Shown one piece after another: positions 16,376 to 25,129 of a stretch of DNA of 42,398 nt. This DNA is from Eubacteriales bacterium (lineage in GTDB: Bacteria; Bacillota; Clostridia; Lachnospirales; Lachnospiraceae): NCBI GenBank assembly GCA_030524225.1, contig JAUNGV010000013.1:12909-55306 (forward strand), in the 5' to 3' direction. Below the pieces are notes generated by a model. It was not told the DNA's origin and searched no databases. It was given only the letters and a program-made list of their open reading frames with translations. A program made the translations under genes and the position numbers. Within the stretch, counting starts at the first letter, position 1; the number at the start of each line of letters is the position of its first letter.

Positions 16376-17852
16376 TGAGGTTCTGGCGAGAATAGGGATC
16401 AAAACATTTCTGGACGGAAAAGAAGGGATAAGTGTCGCAGAATGTTTTTCTGATGCCGGAGAAGCGCTGGTTTATCTGGAACGTACGGTGGTGGATGTTG
16501 TCATTACTGATATTGAGATGGAAGGAATGGACGGTCTGGCGTTTATTGAAAAAATCCGGGAAAAAAAGTTGGCGGGTGGAATTATTATTCTGAGTAGTCA
16601 CAATGATTTTCAGTATGCCAGAAAAGCGATTGAGTTAAAGGCCAATCAGTATATTTTAAAACAGGAGTTAACAGAAGAAGTTTTGATTGAGGCGGTGCTG
16701 CGAGTACAAAGAGAGACTGCGGGAAGCTTTTCGAACGCAGACAGACTACCTCGAAAGGAAGGAGTAGAGCGGCTGGAAGAAAGTCTTATTGCTCAGGACA
16801 GTCTTTATTACGCGGCGGCGCTGTTAATTCCGGAGGAGTCCGGAGAGAGAGGCGGCACGATCAACAAGGAGATGCTGTATGGACTTCTGGAAAATTTAAT
16901 GAGACGCTATCCGTTCGGAGAATTATTCCGGGTAGGAGAAGAGATGTTTGTGCTGATACATTTTGCAGAGGAGAAAGGAGAAGAAGCGAATCATCGTGCA
17001 CAAATTATTTCGCTGTGTGAAGATTTGATAGAGAATGTCAGACTCTATACAAATCACAGGATCAGTATAGGGCTTTCTGCTTTGTTCCGTAATTTGAAAG
17101 ATGTGCGGACACAGTATCATAGGGCGGTGGCAGCGGCACAGCAGAATTTTTATGAGGAAGAGTCGGCAGAGCCTTATTACGATGCAGAATGCATGACAAA
17201 GGATGCTCCGGAGGGGCATTTTCATACGGATGCTTTTTTGGAGGAGGACGGAGAGCAGCAGTTTAGAGAGGAACTGGAGAATTTTTTGAAACGATGCGGA
17301 GATGTGAACCTGGATATCGAGATTTTGCGTCAGACGCTTATTTCTATGATTAGCGTTATGGTCTATAGGATACTTCATGGTTATCATTTTCCAGAGGAGA
17401 CAGTGCGCAGATGGGAGCAGAAATACCAGTATATTCGGGTTATTTCTGAGGCATATGAAAAAAAGGAATTAGTGCGTCGCCTGGATATGGTGATGTGCGA
17501 GTTACGGATGGAACTGCTGACACAGCTGCGAATGGATGAATTTGGCGGGGTGTATCGGTATGTAGATGAGCATATGAATGATAGGATCAGCCTTACAGAA
17601 CTGGCAGAGATGAGCTGTATGAGTACGGCGGTTTTCTGCAAGAAATTTAAAGAAAGAACAGGGGTAACGCTGATAGAGTATATCAATGCGCGGAGAATCG
17701 ATCTGGTGAAGAGATATCTCGGTGATCCGAACCGGTCGCTAGAGGAGATTGCAGAGGAAACAGGATTTAGCAGCGCCAATTATATGGTTCGTGTATTTAA
17801 AAAAGTGACAGGAGAGACGATCAGGGATTTTAGAAAAACGATGGGAGAATAA
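16350..17852 (+). CDS. YesN-type response regulator, AraC family
   Basis: Transcription factor, 500 residues, with an N-terminal receiver domain (about 1-120). The acidic pocket is VDDE (residues 8-10) and the phospho-acceptor is Asp54 in VITDIEMEGMDG, with the conserved Lys in ILKQEL. A long middle region (about 130-395) of the YesN type follows. The C-terminal AraC HTH pair lies at about 400-500, with ISLTELAEMSCMSTAVFCKKFKERTG and SLEEIAEETGFSSANYMVRVFKKVTG. It overlaps the kinase gene and ends at a strong terminator, so the pair forms its own operon. It most likely activates the transporter and glycosidase genes downstream when the kinase senses substrate. Confidence 0.93.
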   Translation: MIQVVIVDDEVLARIGIKTFLDGKEGISVAECFSDAGEALVYLERTVVDVVITDIEMEGMDGLAFIEKIREKKLAGGIIILSSHNDFQYARKAIELKANQYILKQELTEEVLIEAVLRVQRETAGSFSNADRLPRKEGVERLEESLIAQDSLYYAAALLIPEESGERGGTINKEMLYGLLENLMRRYPFGELFRVGEEMFVLIHFAEEKGEEANHRAQIISLCEDLIENVRLYTNHRISIGLSALFRNLKDVRTQYHRAVAAAQQNFYEEESAEPYYDAECMTKDAPEGHFHTDAFLEEDGEQQFREELENFLKRCGDVNLDIEILRQTLISMISVMVYRILHGYHFPEETVRRWEQKYQYIRVISEAYEKKELVRRLDMVMCELRMELLTQLRMDEFGGVYRYVDEHMNDRISLTELAEMSCMSTAVFCKKFKERTGVTLIEYINARRIDLVKRYLGDPNRSLEEIAEETGFSSANYMVRVFKKVTGETIRDFRKTMGE

Positions 17853-17868
17853 AAGCGAAACAGCGGGA

Positions 17869-17928
17869 ACAAAGAGACCGCACAGAGTTGTCCGTGGGAA
17901 CAGAGACAGCGCTGTGCGGTCTCTTTGT
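17869..17928 (+). terminator. Terminator of the two-component operon
   Basis: A 17-bp perfect stem: ACAAAGAGACCGCACAG (17869-17885) pairs with CTGTGCGGTCTCTTTGT (17912-17928) around a 26-base loop. The right arm ends CTCTTTGT, followed by AAAATTG, so the T tract is short. It separates the regulator from the transporter genes and could be read in both directions. Confidence 0.65.
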
Positions 17929-17953
17929 AAAATTGTGAATATCGAATAAGAAA

Positions 17954-17971
17954 TTGAATATGACTATTCAA
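17954..17971. promoter_or_regulatory. Palindrome upstream of sugar-binding protein gene
   Basis: TTGAATA / TATTCAA, perfect 7-base arms around TGAC, in an AT-rich stretch about 120 bases before the lipoprotein gene. ATTGTGAAT and TTTGTGAAT flank it on both sides. It may be the binding region of the AraC-type regulator encoded upstream. No clear -35/-10 pair with standard spacing is visible here. Confidence 0.35.
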
Positions 17972-18088
17972 AAAAAGAATTTTGTGAATGAAGTAGAGAG
18001 AATTATTGGGTGAATTATTTGGCGTTTCCTGTAAAATAAAGGAGTAATCGCAAAGCGATACAATTTATTTAGGAAAGGGGAGGACGTT

Positions 18089-19426
18089 ATGAGAGTAAGG
18101 AAGGTATTAGCAGTGCTTTGTGGGATGACCATGATGGCATCACTTTTGGCAGGATGTGGGGGATCCTCCGGGACAGCACAGCAGAGTGAAGAGAATACGA
18201 CAGAACAGGAGGAAACCACCGAGGCAGTAGCAGAAGAGGCAGATGATACAGCAGAAACAGAGGAAACGACTGCAAACATCAGCGGAAGCATTACGGTATG
18301 GGAACACAGTAACAGTTTTGAGTCGGCACTGGAAGCAGTGGTGGCGGGATTCAGCGAAAAATATCCGGATGTGGAAGTGGAATGGGAAATTAAGGACGGA
18401 GATACGTATTACAGCCTGCTCTCTACGGCAATCCAGTCTGGAGAGGCCCCGGATGTATTCTGGACAAACGGTACTTCATCGAGTAATATGGCGGATCTCG
18501 TGAGCAATGGGGCGTTGATGGATCTTTCCGGAGAAATTGATTTTAGTGATTTGGAGCAGGATAGTTTACAGATTGCGACGATTGACGGAAAACAGTATTC
18601 GGTGCCGTGGATGACGCTGGATACGAGGTGTTGCTACTATAATAAGGACATTTTCGAGCAGGAAGGCTGGACAGTTCCTACCACGTTTGATGAGTTTGAA
18701 GAGCTGCTTGCTAAGCAGAAGGAAGCCGGTTATACACCGATTTCTCAGTGCCTGACGGATACATGGAGTATTCTGTTTACTTATGAGCCGGTACTGGCGG
18801 CTATGGAGCCGGAATATGTGAAAGGATTAGCAGATTATTCTGTTAAGGCGACTGATGAGCCGGCAGCGAATGCATTGAATAAGATGCTGGAGTGGAAAGA
18901 TGCAGGATATTATGGTGATAATGTGATGGGCGTCAATGGTGATGCTACGATTCTTGCATTTACGACTGGCAAGGCAGTGATGTACATTGGCGGTTCCTGG
19001 TCGACAAGTACGATTTCCGGTAATAATCCTGATCTGAATTATGGAGCATTCCAGATCCCGGACAATAACGGAACAAGAGGTATGGTAGGAACGTACGCAA
19101 ATGGATTCTCCATTTACCAGGATACGGAAAACGCAGAAGCTGCAAAAGCTTTTGTACAGTACTGCGCATCCTTGGAAGGACAGACTGCATGGGTACAGGC
19201 AACCGGCGGCGTGTCCGGAAGCCCGAAGATTGAAGCGAGTAGCGAGATCGTACAGGAGATTTCTGATGCGGAGACGGTTTACACCAGCTGGCAGTCTGTG
19301 TTGGCAAATTACGCAAAAGAAGGCGAGTCCGCAACGACAATCTGGGAAGAAGATTCTGTGAAACTCTTTGAAGGAAGTGTTACAACGGATGAACTGATGG
19401 ATAATATCGCTGCGGTCATGCAGTAA
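18089..19426 (+). CDS. ABC transporter sugar-binding lipoprotein
   Basis: Extracellular solute-binding protein of the sugar (family 1) class, 445 residues, tethered to the outer membrane face. The signal peptide ends in a lipobox LAGC (Cys about residue 23). An acidic Thr/Glu-rich linker of about 40 residues follows (EENTTEQEETTEAVAEE). The binding domain starts near ISGSITVWEHSNSFESALEAV and includes VEVEWEIKDGDTYYSLLSTAIQSGEAPDVFW. GGGGAGG lies 5 bases before the ATG. It delivers a sugar or oligosaccharide to the two permeases downstream. The identity of the sugar cannot be read; the GH106-like gene in the same cluster suggests a rhamnose-containing oligosaccharide. Confidence 0.93.
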   Translation: MRVRKVLAVLCGMTMMASLLAGCGGSSGTAQQSEENTTEQEETTEAVAEEADDTAETEETTANISGSITVWEHSNSFESALEAVVAGFSEKYPDVEVEWEIKDGDTYYSLLSTAIQSGEAPDVFWTNGTSSSNMADLVSNGALMDLSGEIDFSDLEQDSLQIATIDGKQYSVPWMTLDTRCCYYNKDIFEQEGWTVPTTFDEFEELLAKQKEAGYTPISQCLTDTWSILFTYEPVLAAMEPEYVKGLADYSVKATDEPAANALNKMLEWKDAGYYGDNVMGVNGDATILAFTTGKAVMYIGGSWSTSTISGNNPDLNYGAFQIPDNNGTRGMVGTYANGFSIYQDTENAEAAKAFVQYCASLEGQTAWVQATGGVSGSPKIEASSEIVQEISDAETVYTSWQSVLANYAKEGESATTIWEEDSVKLFEGSVTTDELMDNIAAVMQ

Positions 19427-19449
19427 GAGGCAGGATAAGAGATGAGTAG

Positions 19450-19483
19450 GGGGATACTGCTAAAACAGCGGTATCCCCTTTTT
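19450..19483 (+). terminator. Attenuating terminator between binding protein and permease genes
   Basis: GGGGATACTGCT (19450-19461) pairs with AGCGGTATCCCC (19467-19478), 12 pairs with one T-G wobble and loop AAAAC, and runs into five T. It sits inside the transport operon. Partial read-through would give more binding protein than permease, a common arrangement for such operons. Confidence 0.75.
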
Positions 19484-19560
19484 ATAAAGCAAAGTAAGAG
19501 ATTCAGGTTTAATGTTGTGAAGAGATAGGCAGACGTCAATAGAAAGGAATTATAAAATTT

Positions 19561-20499
19561 ATGAAGAATGCGATAAAGAAAGAGGAAAGAAGGAGCAGGA
19601 AACGCAGACCATATCTGGCCTTTTTGGCACCTGGTATGATTATGTATACAATTTTTATCATTATACCGATTATTTATGTGTTTGTGATCAGCGTATTTGA
19701 ATGGTCAGGACTGGGGGAAATGAAATTTGTTGGCCTGGAAAATTTCAAGACTCTTTTCACAAACGATAGAATTGCGCCGACATTCTGGCATGCGGTGTTG
19801 AATAATTTAAAATACCTGCTTTGCGTCTGGTTCATCATAACGCCGATACAGTTTTTGATCGCGTATCTGTTCTGGCTGAAAATTCCAATGTTCAAATACT
19901 TTAAATTTATGATATTTATGCCTTATGTGATCAGCTCGACGATTGTCAGTTTCTTTGCCACAATGATTTTTGATCCGAATATCGGATTTTTAAATGAATT
20001 TCTGACTAATATCGGGCTGTCACAGCTGACAGGAAGCTGGATCGGCGATCCCAATATGGCGTTTAAAATTATGATAATCCTGATTATCTGGCAGGGAGCA
20101 GGCAGTGGTATGATGATTTTTTACGCTAATTTGATGGATATTCCGAAGGACGTCATGGAAGCCAGCAGTATTGACGGATGCAATGAAGTGCAACGCTTGT
20201 TCCGGATTCTGATTCCGCTTTCGCTTCCTTCCTGTGCATCGATTATTATCATGAGTTCGATTTGGGCGCTTGGCGTTTTTGATATTCCGTTTATTCTGGG
20301 AGGGGCAAGCGGGGGCGTAAACGGCTCTCTGGATTTTGTAAATCTTGTTTTTTATCGCTATACGTTTGGATCGGCGTTAAATGGCAGGTCTGAATTGGGA
20401 TTTGGTGCCGCGATCAGTGTGACGATGTTTGCCGTCATCATGGTTGTAACGCTGCTCCAGAATAAGATTCTGTCCAGATTCGAGTACAACAACGATTGA
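19561..20499 (+). CDS. Sugar ABC transporter permease, MalF/UgpA type
   Basis: Inner membrane permease, 312 residues, six predicted hydrophobic segments starting YLAFLAPGMIMYTIFIIIPIIY. The cytoplasmic EAA-type loop that contacts the ATPase reads DVMEASSIDGCNEVQRLFRILIPLSLP. The N-terminus is short and basic (KKEERRSRKRR). It works as a heterodimer with the permease encoded 15 bases downstream and receives substrate from the lipoprotein encoded upstream. No ATPase gene is nearby, so a shared MsmK/UgpC-like ATPase elsewhere is expected. Confidence 0.93.
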   Translation: MKNAIKKEERRSRKRRPYLAFLAPGMIMYTIFIIIPIIYVFVISVFEWSGLGEMKFVGLENFKTLFTNDRIAPTFWHAVLNNLKYLLCVWFIITPIQFLIAYLFWLKIPMFKYFKFMIFMPYVISSTIVSFFATMIFDPNIGFLNEFLTNIGLSQLTGSWIGDPNMAFKIMIILIIWQGAGSGMMIFYANLMDIPKDVMEASSIDGCNEVQRLFRILIPLSLPSCASIIIMSSIWALGVFDIPFILGGASGGVNGSLDFVNLVFYRYTFGSALNGRSELGFGAAISVTMFAVIMVVTLLQNKILSRFEYNND

Positions 20500-20514
20500 T
20501 GGGGGTAACAATTT

Positions 20515-21372
20515 ATGAAAAAGAGACAAAGAGAAGGCCAAATTATTTCCCCGGCTGGGCGGGCAGTCAGGTGGTTTTTTTCCATTGTTTTGTTTCTGTA
20601 TACAATGATTACATTTCTTGTGTTGGGAGCGACAGTGCTGGATTCCTTTAAGACTAAGTCGGATTTGATTATGAATATGTTCGGCTGGCCCAAGCAATTC
20701 GTGCTGGAGAGCTATCAGGAAATTTTATTGAAAGATCAGTTTGGACAATATTTTATGAATAGTCTGATCGTAACAGGGTGTGGGACGTTTTGCTGCATTA
20801 TGCTGGCGGCGATGACGGCATATGGTATTTCCCGCTATGAGTTCAAAGGGAAACAGGCTGTGACGATGTATCTTCTGGTGGGAATGATGTTTCCGATTCA
20901 GGTGAGTGTTCTTCCCTTGTTTTTAATTCTTAAAAATCTGCATCTGCTGAATAATCTGGCAGGTATGATCGTAATTTATGCGGCGGGAATTTCTTTGCCT
21001 GTTTATGTGTTCTCGCGATTTTTTCATACGGTTCCCGTTTCGCTGGATGAGTCTGCAAGATTGGACGGAGCGGGAGAGTTCACAATCTTTGTGAAAATTC
21101 TTCTTCCTATCTGCAAACCGGTGATCTTTACGATTGCCCTGATTACGGCGATCGGAGAGTGGAATGATTTCTATCTTCCAATGGTAATGCTTGGAAAAAA
21201 GTCAGTTCGGACATTGACGTTGGCGATTTATAAATATTCTACAGAATTCCTCAAATACATGAATGTGTCGTTTGCGGCTGTTGTGATCACGTTGATTCCT
21301 ATTATTCTGATGTACTGTCTCTTTTCCCGGCAGATTGTAGAAGGACTGACAGGGGGCGCTGTGAAAGGCTAG
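20515..21372 (+). CDS. Carbohydrate ABC transporter permease, MalG/UgpE type
   Basis: Second permease, 285 residues, with six hydrophobic segments. The EAA loop PVSLDESARLDGAGEFTIFVKILLPICKPV follows the family pattern, and the typical motif DSFKTKSDLI lies near the N-terminus. The C-terminus is FSRQIVEGLTGGAVKG; GLT/AGAVKG is the usual ending of this family. It begins 15 bases after the first permease, with a GGGGG ribosome site. It pairs with that permease to form the membrane channel. Confidence 0.94.
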   Translation: MKKRQREGQIISPAGRAVRWFFSIVLFLYTMITFLVLGATVLDSFKTKSDLIMNMFGWPKQFVLESYQEILLKDQFGQYFMNSLIVTGCGTFCCIMLAAMTAYGISRYEFKGKQAVTMYLLVGMMFPIQVSVLPLFLILKNLHLLNNLAGMIVIYAAGISLPVYVFSRFFHTVPVSLDESARLDGAGEFTIFVKILLPICKPVIFTIALITAIGEWNDFYLPMVMLGKKSVRTLTLAIYKYSTEFLKYMNVSFAAVVITLIPIILMYCLFSRQIVEGLTGGAVKG

Positions 21373-21493
21373 CAAAGCGAAAATGGCTGGCATTATTTCT
21401 GTTTGTAGTGTTGTGCTAAAGCAGAGACAGAAGATAGATTGAAAATATAGCCGGTGGTGTATGGAGCAGAAAATACTTCGGCATGGAGGGAAC

Positions 21494-24400
21494 ATGGAAC
21501 TCAAAAAAATAAGGGAAGAGTCTTATAAAAAAGAAGAATTCGCACCGCTCAGCTTCTGGGCGTGGAATGATTTATTGGAAGACGAGGAAATATGCGAACA
21601 GATCCGGGAATTTCACGAACAGGGCTTCGGTGGCTTTTTTATGCATTCCCGGAGTGGGCTGCGTACCCCTTATCTTTCCAAGGAGTGGTTTGACAGGTGC
21701 CGCACAGCAGCCGGGCAGGCTAAGAAGCTCGGGATGCAGGCGTGGATTTATGATGAGGATGGATGGCCGAGCGGATTCGCAGGCGGTCTTGTAAATGGAA
21801 AAGGGGAGGAGTACTGCGGCAAGTATTTTAATTTCACGGAGACAAAGCCGAAGGAAGAGGAGAGCGCTCGTGTGATTGCAGCCTTTGTGAAAAAGGAGGA
21901 GTCATATGTTCCCTGTGAAAACGGAGAGGAGGGGGCGACACTCTGGGCGGTGTACCAGGTTGAACCGAACTATGCGGATATGCTTTCTCATAAGGCGGTG
22001 AGGGAATTTATTGACGTAACGTACGAGCGTTATAAGGAGGAGTTGGGAGAGTATTTTGGCACGGTGGTTCCGGGATTCTTCACGGATGAGCCGCAGTATG
22101 CGGGAAAAGGATTTCCATACAGTGCGGAACTGCCGGAATATTTTTATGCCAGAAACCATCGGCGTATGGAGGCGGAACTATATCGACTGATGCCGCAGAT
22201 GCAGGATGAGGAGAGCGAGAAGTATCGAATTTGTTTCTGGGAGACGATACAAGCGATGATGCGGGAAAATTTCTCCCGACAGATCGGAGACTGGTGTGAG
22301 GAGAATCATGTGATTTTTACCGGTCATTATCCGGGAGAGGACTCTCTGCTGCAGCAGCTGAGCTGTACTGCCGGGGTTATGCCTAAATATGAGCACATGC
22401 AGATGCCGGGGATAGATCATCTGGGGAGAAGGATCACTTCACTGCTTCTGACCAAGCAGGTGGGGAGTGCCGCGAAGCAGAATGGTCAAAAGAAGATACT
22501 TTCCGAGACGTTCGGCTGTGCGGGATGGAATATTCCTTTTCAGGACATGTGTTATATCTGGGCATGGCAGGCGCTGCAGGGAGTCAATGTTCCGGTCCTG
22601 CATATTGGTGCATACTCCATGGCGGGGATCCGAAAAAGAGATTATCCGGCATTCTTTTCCTATCAGGAGCCGTGGTGGGATTGTTTTGGACATATGTCGG
22701 GATGGATGAGCGGTTTGGCGAGCGAGATGGCGTGGGGCAGGTGGCAGGAGAAGGTGCTTGTGATCAGTCCGATGGAATCGATTTATGCGATGCACAGCGC
22801 TAACCGGAGATCGGATCGCGAAAGAAGCCTGTGTGCGTCCTATCGTCTGCTTTGTGATCATCTGACCAATATTCAGGTGGGATTTGATCTGGGCGACGAG
22901 ACGATGATTGTGGAAAAGGGTGCAGTAGAAAACGGAACGTTTCGTATCGGATGCTGCGCGTATGAGATTGTTGTGGTGGCGGAAACAGATCGATTAAAGG
23001 AAACTACATGGGGATTCTTAGAAGAATTCCGCAGGCAAGGAGGTACTGTTGTGTTTACGGAGACAGTGCCGGAGCGGAATGGCAGAAAGGAGCAGGAAGT
23101 AAATTGCCCTGTGATCTGTAATGTGGAGCGGTTCTGGCAAAAATATTTCCAAAAGATCCGATTCAAGAGAGCGGTGACGTTTTATGAGGAAAACGGCTTC
23201 CGAATTGCCAGTGGACTGAACGTTGCGGTCAAAGAAGAGAATGGAGAGTACCGTATTGCGGTGATGAATCTGGTCAGGGACAGCGTAAGACGACTGAAAC
23301 TTTCCATTTCGGGTTATTACCGTGCGGAACGGATTGATCCGGAAACGCAGAGCAGGGCAATTTTGCGCGGAGAAGAGTTCTGCGGAAAAGAGACATCAGT
23401 TTATCCGCTGCAGATTCATGGAGAAGAGATTGTGGTATTGGCTCTGATTCCTGAAAAACAGTCAGAGAAGGAAGCAAGGATGGCGGAAGGCGAGCGAATT
23501 GGACAAACTGTGGAGGACACAAACAAGGGGTGCCTGTGCGAAGAACATAATTGGCGCAATGTGAGGGATTACAATGTTATTTTTCAGAGGACGGCAGAGA
23601 ATGCACTGACATTGGATTATGCAAGCTATTCATTCGACGGGAAAACTTATTCAGAGGAACTGCCGGTGATCCGGATTCAGGATATGATATATCGGGATGA
23701 AAAGGCTGATGGAGCGCCAAGACTGTATCTTCGCTATACATTTTACAACAGCGTCCAGAATACTGCTGGCTTCAGGCTGGTTGCGGAGAATCGGCGCTGT
23801 GAGGATATTCTCTGCAATGGAACATCGGTTTTGGATAAACAGACAGGTTGGTACATGGATCATGGATTCAGCGCATTTTCAATTGAAGCATTATGCTGCA
23901 CAGGCGGCAATACAATCGAAATGATTTATCAGCTGGGGAATGATCAGGTTAAAGACATCGAAGGGTTGTTTGAGACGGAACGGAATCGATTCTTCTATCC
24001 GGTGGAACCGGAATCGGTCTATGTGATCGGCGATTTTGCAGTCAAGACAGAGGCGGCTGTTTGTCATGAGTTGACGTATATTCGCGCGGGGGAGGATGGG
24101 AAGCGCCCGGCGTTTGAAATAGTGCAGGAACATCCGATTACAAGAGCGGGAGATTTAACAGAGCAGGGGCTGTGGTTTTACCGTGGTAATGCGCATGGTG
24201 TTTTATCTATGTCCGGGAAAGAAAATCAGCGAACACTTCTCCGATTCACCGAAGTGCAGGCGGCCTGCGTTGAAGTAAGGGTAGGAAACAAAAGCAGGGT
24301 AAGTTATATGGAGCCGTATACACTGGATATTACGGAAATGCTTCAGGAGGGTGAGAATGAGGTGGAGTTGATTCTACACGGAACAAACCGGAATCTGCTT

Positions 24401-24610
24401 GGTCCGCATCATCAAATTCAGGGAGAGGATCTTTTCATCGGAGGAAATTCTTTTAAAGGAATTCGAGGATGGGAAGCTGCTTTCTTCCACTACGAGCTGG
24501 AGGAGGAAAGCCTGTGGACGGATACTTATGCTTTTGTACCGTTTGGCTGCGGGCGGATACAGGTGATCAGGGAAGGAGAAGATTCGGGAGAAATTCGGGT
24601 ATCCTCATGA
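21494..24610 (+). CDS. GH106-like glycoside hydrolase (putative alpha-L-rhamnosidase family)
   Basis: Large cytoplasmic glycosidase, about 1038 residues, without signal peptide. The N-terminal catalytic barrel shows PLSFWAWND, GFGGFFMHSRSGL, AKKLGMQAWIYDEDGWPSGFAGG, FFTDEPQY (about residue 195) and LSETFGCAGWNIPF (about 336). The Glu residues of the last two are candidate catalytic or metal ligands. The C-terminal part has beta-sandwich, sugar-binding-like sequence (GNKSRVSYMEPYTLDITEMLQEGENEVEL). This pattern is that of proteins related to GH106 alpha-L-rhamnosidases; activity on rhamnose is not proven by it. The ATG at 21494 follows GGAGGG; an ATG at 21461 lacks a clear ribosome site. It is the last gene of the sugar cassette and probably cleaves the imported oligosaccharide. 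Confidence 0.82.
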   Translation: MELKKIREESYKKEEFAPLSFWAWNDLLEDEEICEQIREFHEQGFGGFFMHSRSGLRTPYLSKEWFDRCRTAAGQAKKLGMQAWIYDEDGWPSGFAGGLVNGKGEEYCGKYFNFTETKPKEEESARVIAAFVKKEESYVPCENGEEGATLWAVYQVEPNYADMLSHKAVREFIDVTYERYKEELGEYFGTVVPGFFTDEPQYAGKGFPYSAELPEYFYARNHRRMEAELYRLMPQMQDEESEKYRICFWETIQAMMRENFSRQIGDWCEENHVIFTGHYPGEDSLLQQLSCTAGVMPKYEHMQMPGIDHLGRRITSLLLTKQVGSAAKQNGQKKILSETFGCAGWNIPFQDMCYIWAWQALQGVNVPVLHIGAYSMAGIRKRDYPAFFSYQEPWWDCFGHMSGWMSGLASEMAWGRWQEKVLVISPMESIYAMHSANRRSDRERSLCASYRLLCDHLTNIQVGFDLGDETMIVEKGAVENGTFRIGCCAYEIVVVAETDRLKETTWGFLEEFRRQGGTVVFTETVPERNGRKEQEVNCPVICNVERFWQKYFQKIRFKRAVTFYEENGFRIASGLNVAVKEENGEYRIAVMNLVRDSVRRLKLSISGYYRAERIDPETQSRAILRGEEFCGKETSVYPLQIHGEEIVVLALIPEKQSEKEARMAEGERIGQTVEDTNKGCLCEEHNWRNVRDYNVIFQRTAENALTLDYASYSFDGKTYSEELPVIRIQDMIYRDEKADGAPRLYLRYTFYNSVQNTAGFRLVAENRRCEDILCNGTSVLDKQTGWYMDHGFSAFSIEALCCTGGNTIEMIYQLGNDQVKDIEGLFETERNRFFYPVEPESVYVIGDFAVKTEAAVCHELTYIRAGEDGKRPAFEIVQEHPITRAGDLTEQGLWFYRGNAHGVLSMSGKENQRTLLRFTEVQAACVEVRVGNKSRVSYMEPYTLDITEMLQEGENEVELILHGTNRNLLGPHHQIQGEDLFIGGNSFKGIRGWEAAFFHYELEEESLWTDTYAFVPFGCGRIQVIREGEDSGEIRVSS

Positions 24611-24730
24611 GTGGAGCACCAGATCATGAGCAAAGGCAGCCGCAAAGCGGCGGAGAGTGCTGCAGCGCGGTCCCTCGAATGGCACGGGCTGGACTGCTGC
24701 ATTATATGCGGAAAGGATTGAAATTTCCTC

Positions 24731-24759
24731 TTGCATTTCCCCTTTCCAGGTTTTATAAT
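24731..24759 (+). promoter_or_regulatory. Promoter of the ribU leader
   Basis: TTGCAT at 24731-24736, 17 bases, perfect TATAAT at 24754-24759. Transcription would start about 25-30 bases before the FMN riboswitch. Confidence 0.65.
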
Positions 24760-24790
24760 AGCGCTCGTAAATAAGAAACAGAGAATAGTG

Positions 24791-24899
24791 TTCTTCGGGG
24801 CAGGGTGAAATTCCCTACTGGCGGTATAGTCCGCTACCCGCTTCGGCGGTGGATCCGGTGAAACTCCGGAACCAACAGTACAGTCTGGATGGAAGAAGT
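24791..24899 (+). ncRNA. FMN riboswitch (RFN element)
   Basis: The conserved core is present in order: TTCTTCGGGGCAGGGTGAAA, TTCCC, GGCGGTATAGTCCGC, GATCCGGTGAAACTCCGG, ACCAACAGTACAGTCTGGAT and GGAAGAA. Stem P1 pairs TTCTTC (24791) with GAAGAA (24892). It differs from the usual ACCGACAGT only by one A. FMN binding would favour termination at 24991-25041 and shut off ribU. Confidence 0.95.
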
Positions 24900-24908
24900 G
24901 CGCGGATG

Positions 24909-24932
24909 AAATGGATGGAAATTCCTCCATTT
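24909..24932 (+). promoter_or_regulatory. Expression-platform hairpin after riboswitch
   Basis: AAATGGA pairs with TCCATTT and, past one bulged T, GGA with TCC. It lies between the aptamer and the terminator and may take part in the antiterminator choice; I could not trace a clear mutually exclusive pairing. Confidence 0.4.
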
Positions 24933-24990
24933 TACCTTATGTCATTGATCTTATGCATAGCCGATGCATCTGTTGCAATAGAAACGACAG

Positions 24991-25041
24991 CCCCGGAACA
25001 GGCGGCGGAGAGATCCGCTTAGCCATGAACCGGGGTTTTTT
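24991..25041 (+). terminator. Riboswitch-controlled terminator before ribU
   Basis: CCCCGG (24991-24996) pairs with CCGGGG (25030-25035) and encloses a second stem GCGGA / TCCGC with loop GAGA. Six T follow at once. It ends 90 bases before the ribU start. Confidence 0.7.
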
Positions 25042-25129
25042 GTATTGCGTTGCGATGCGCGGCGGTGCGGGAAGAATGCCATTCTCCGGGAGTTAATGGG
25101 GCGCGGCGCGCTCCGGAAGGGAGAATTCT

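Noticed and set aside
24469..24774. Small open frame overlapping the end of the GH106-like gene
   Set aside because: No ribosome site or family; it runs across the ribU promoter.
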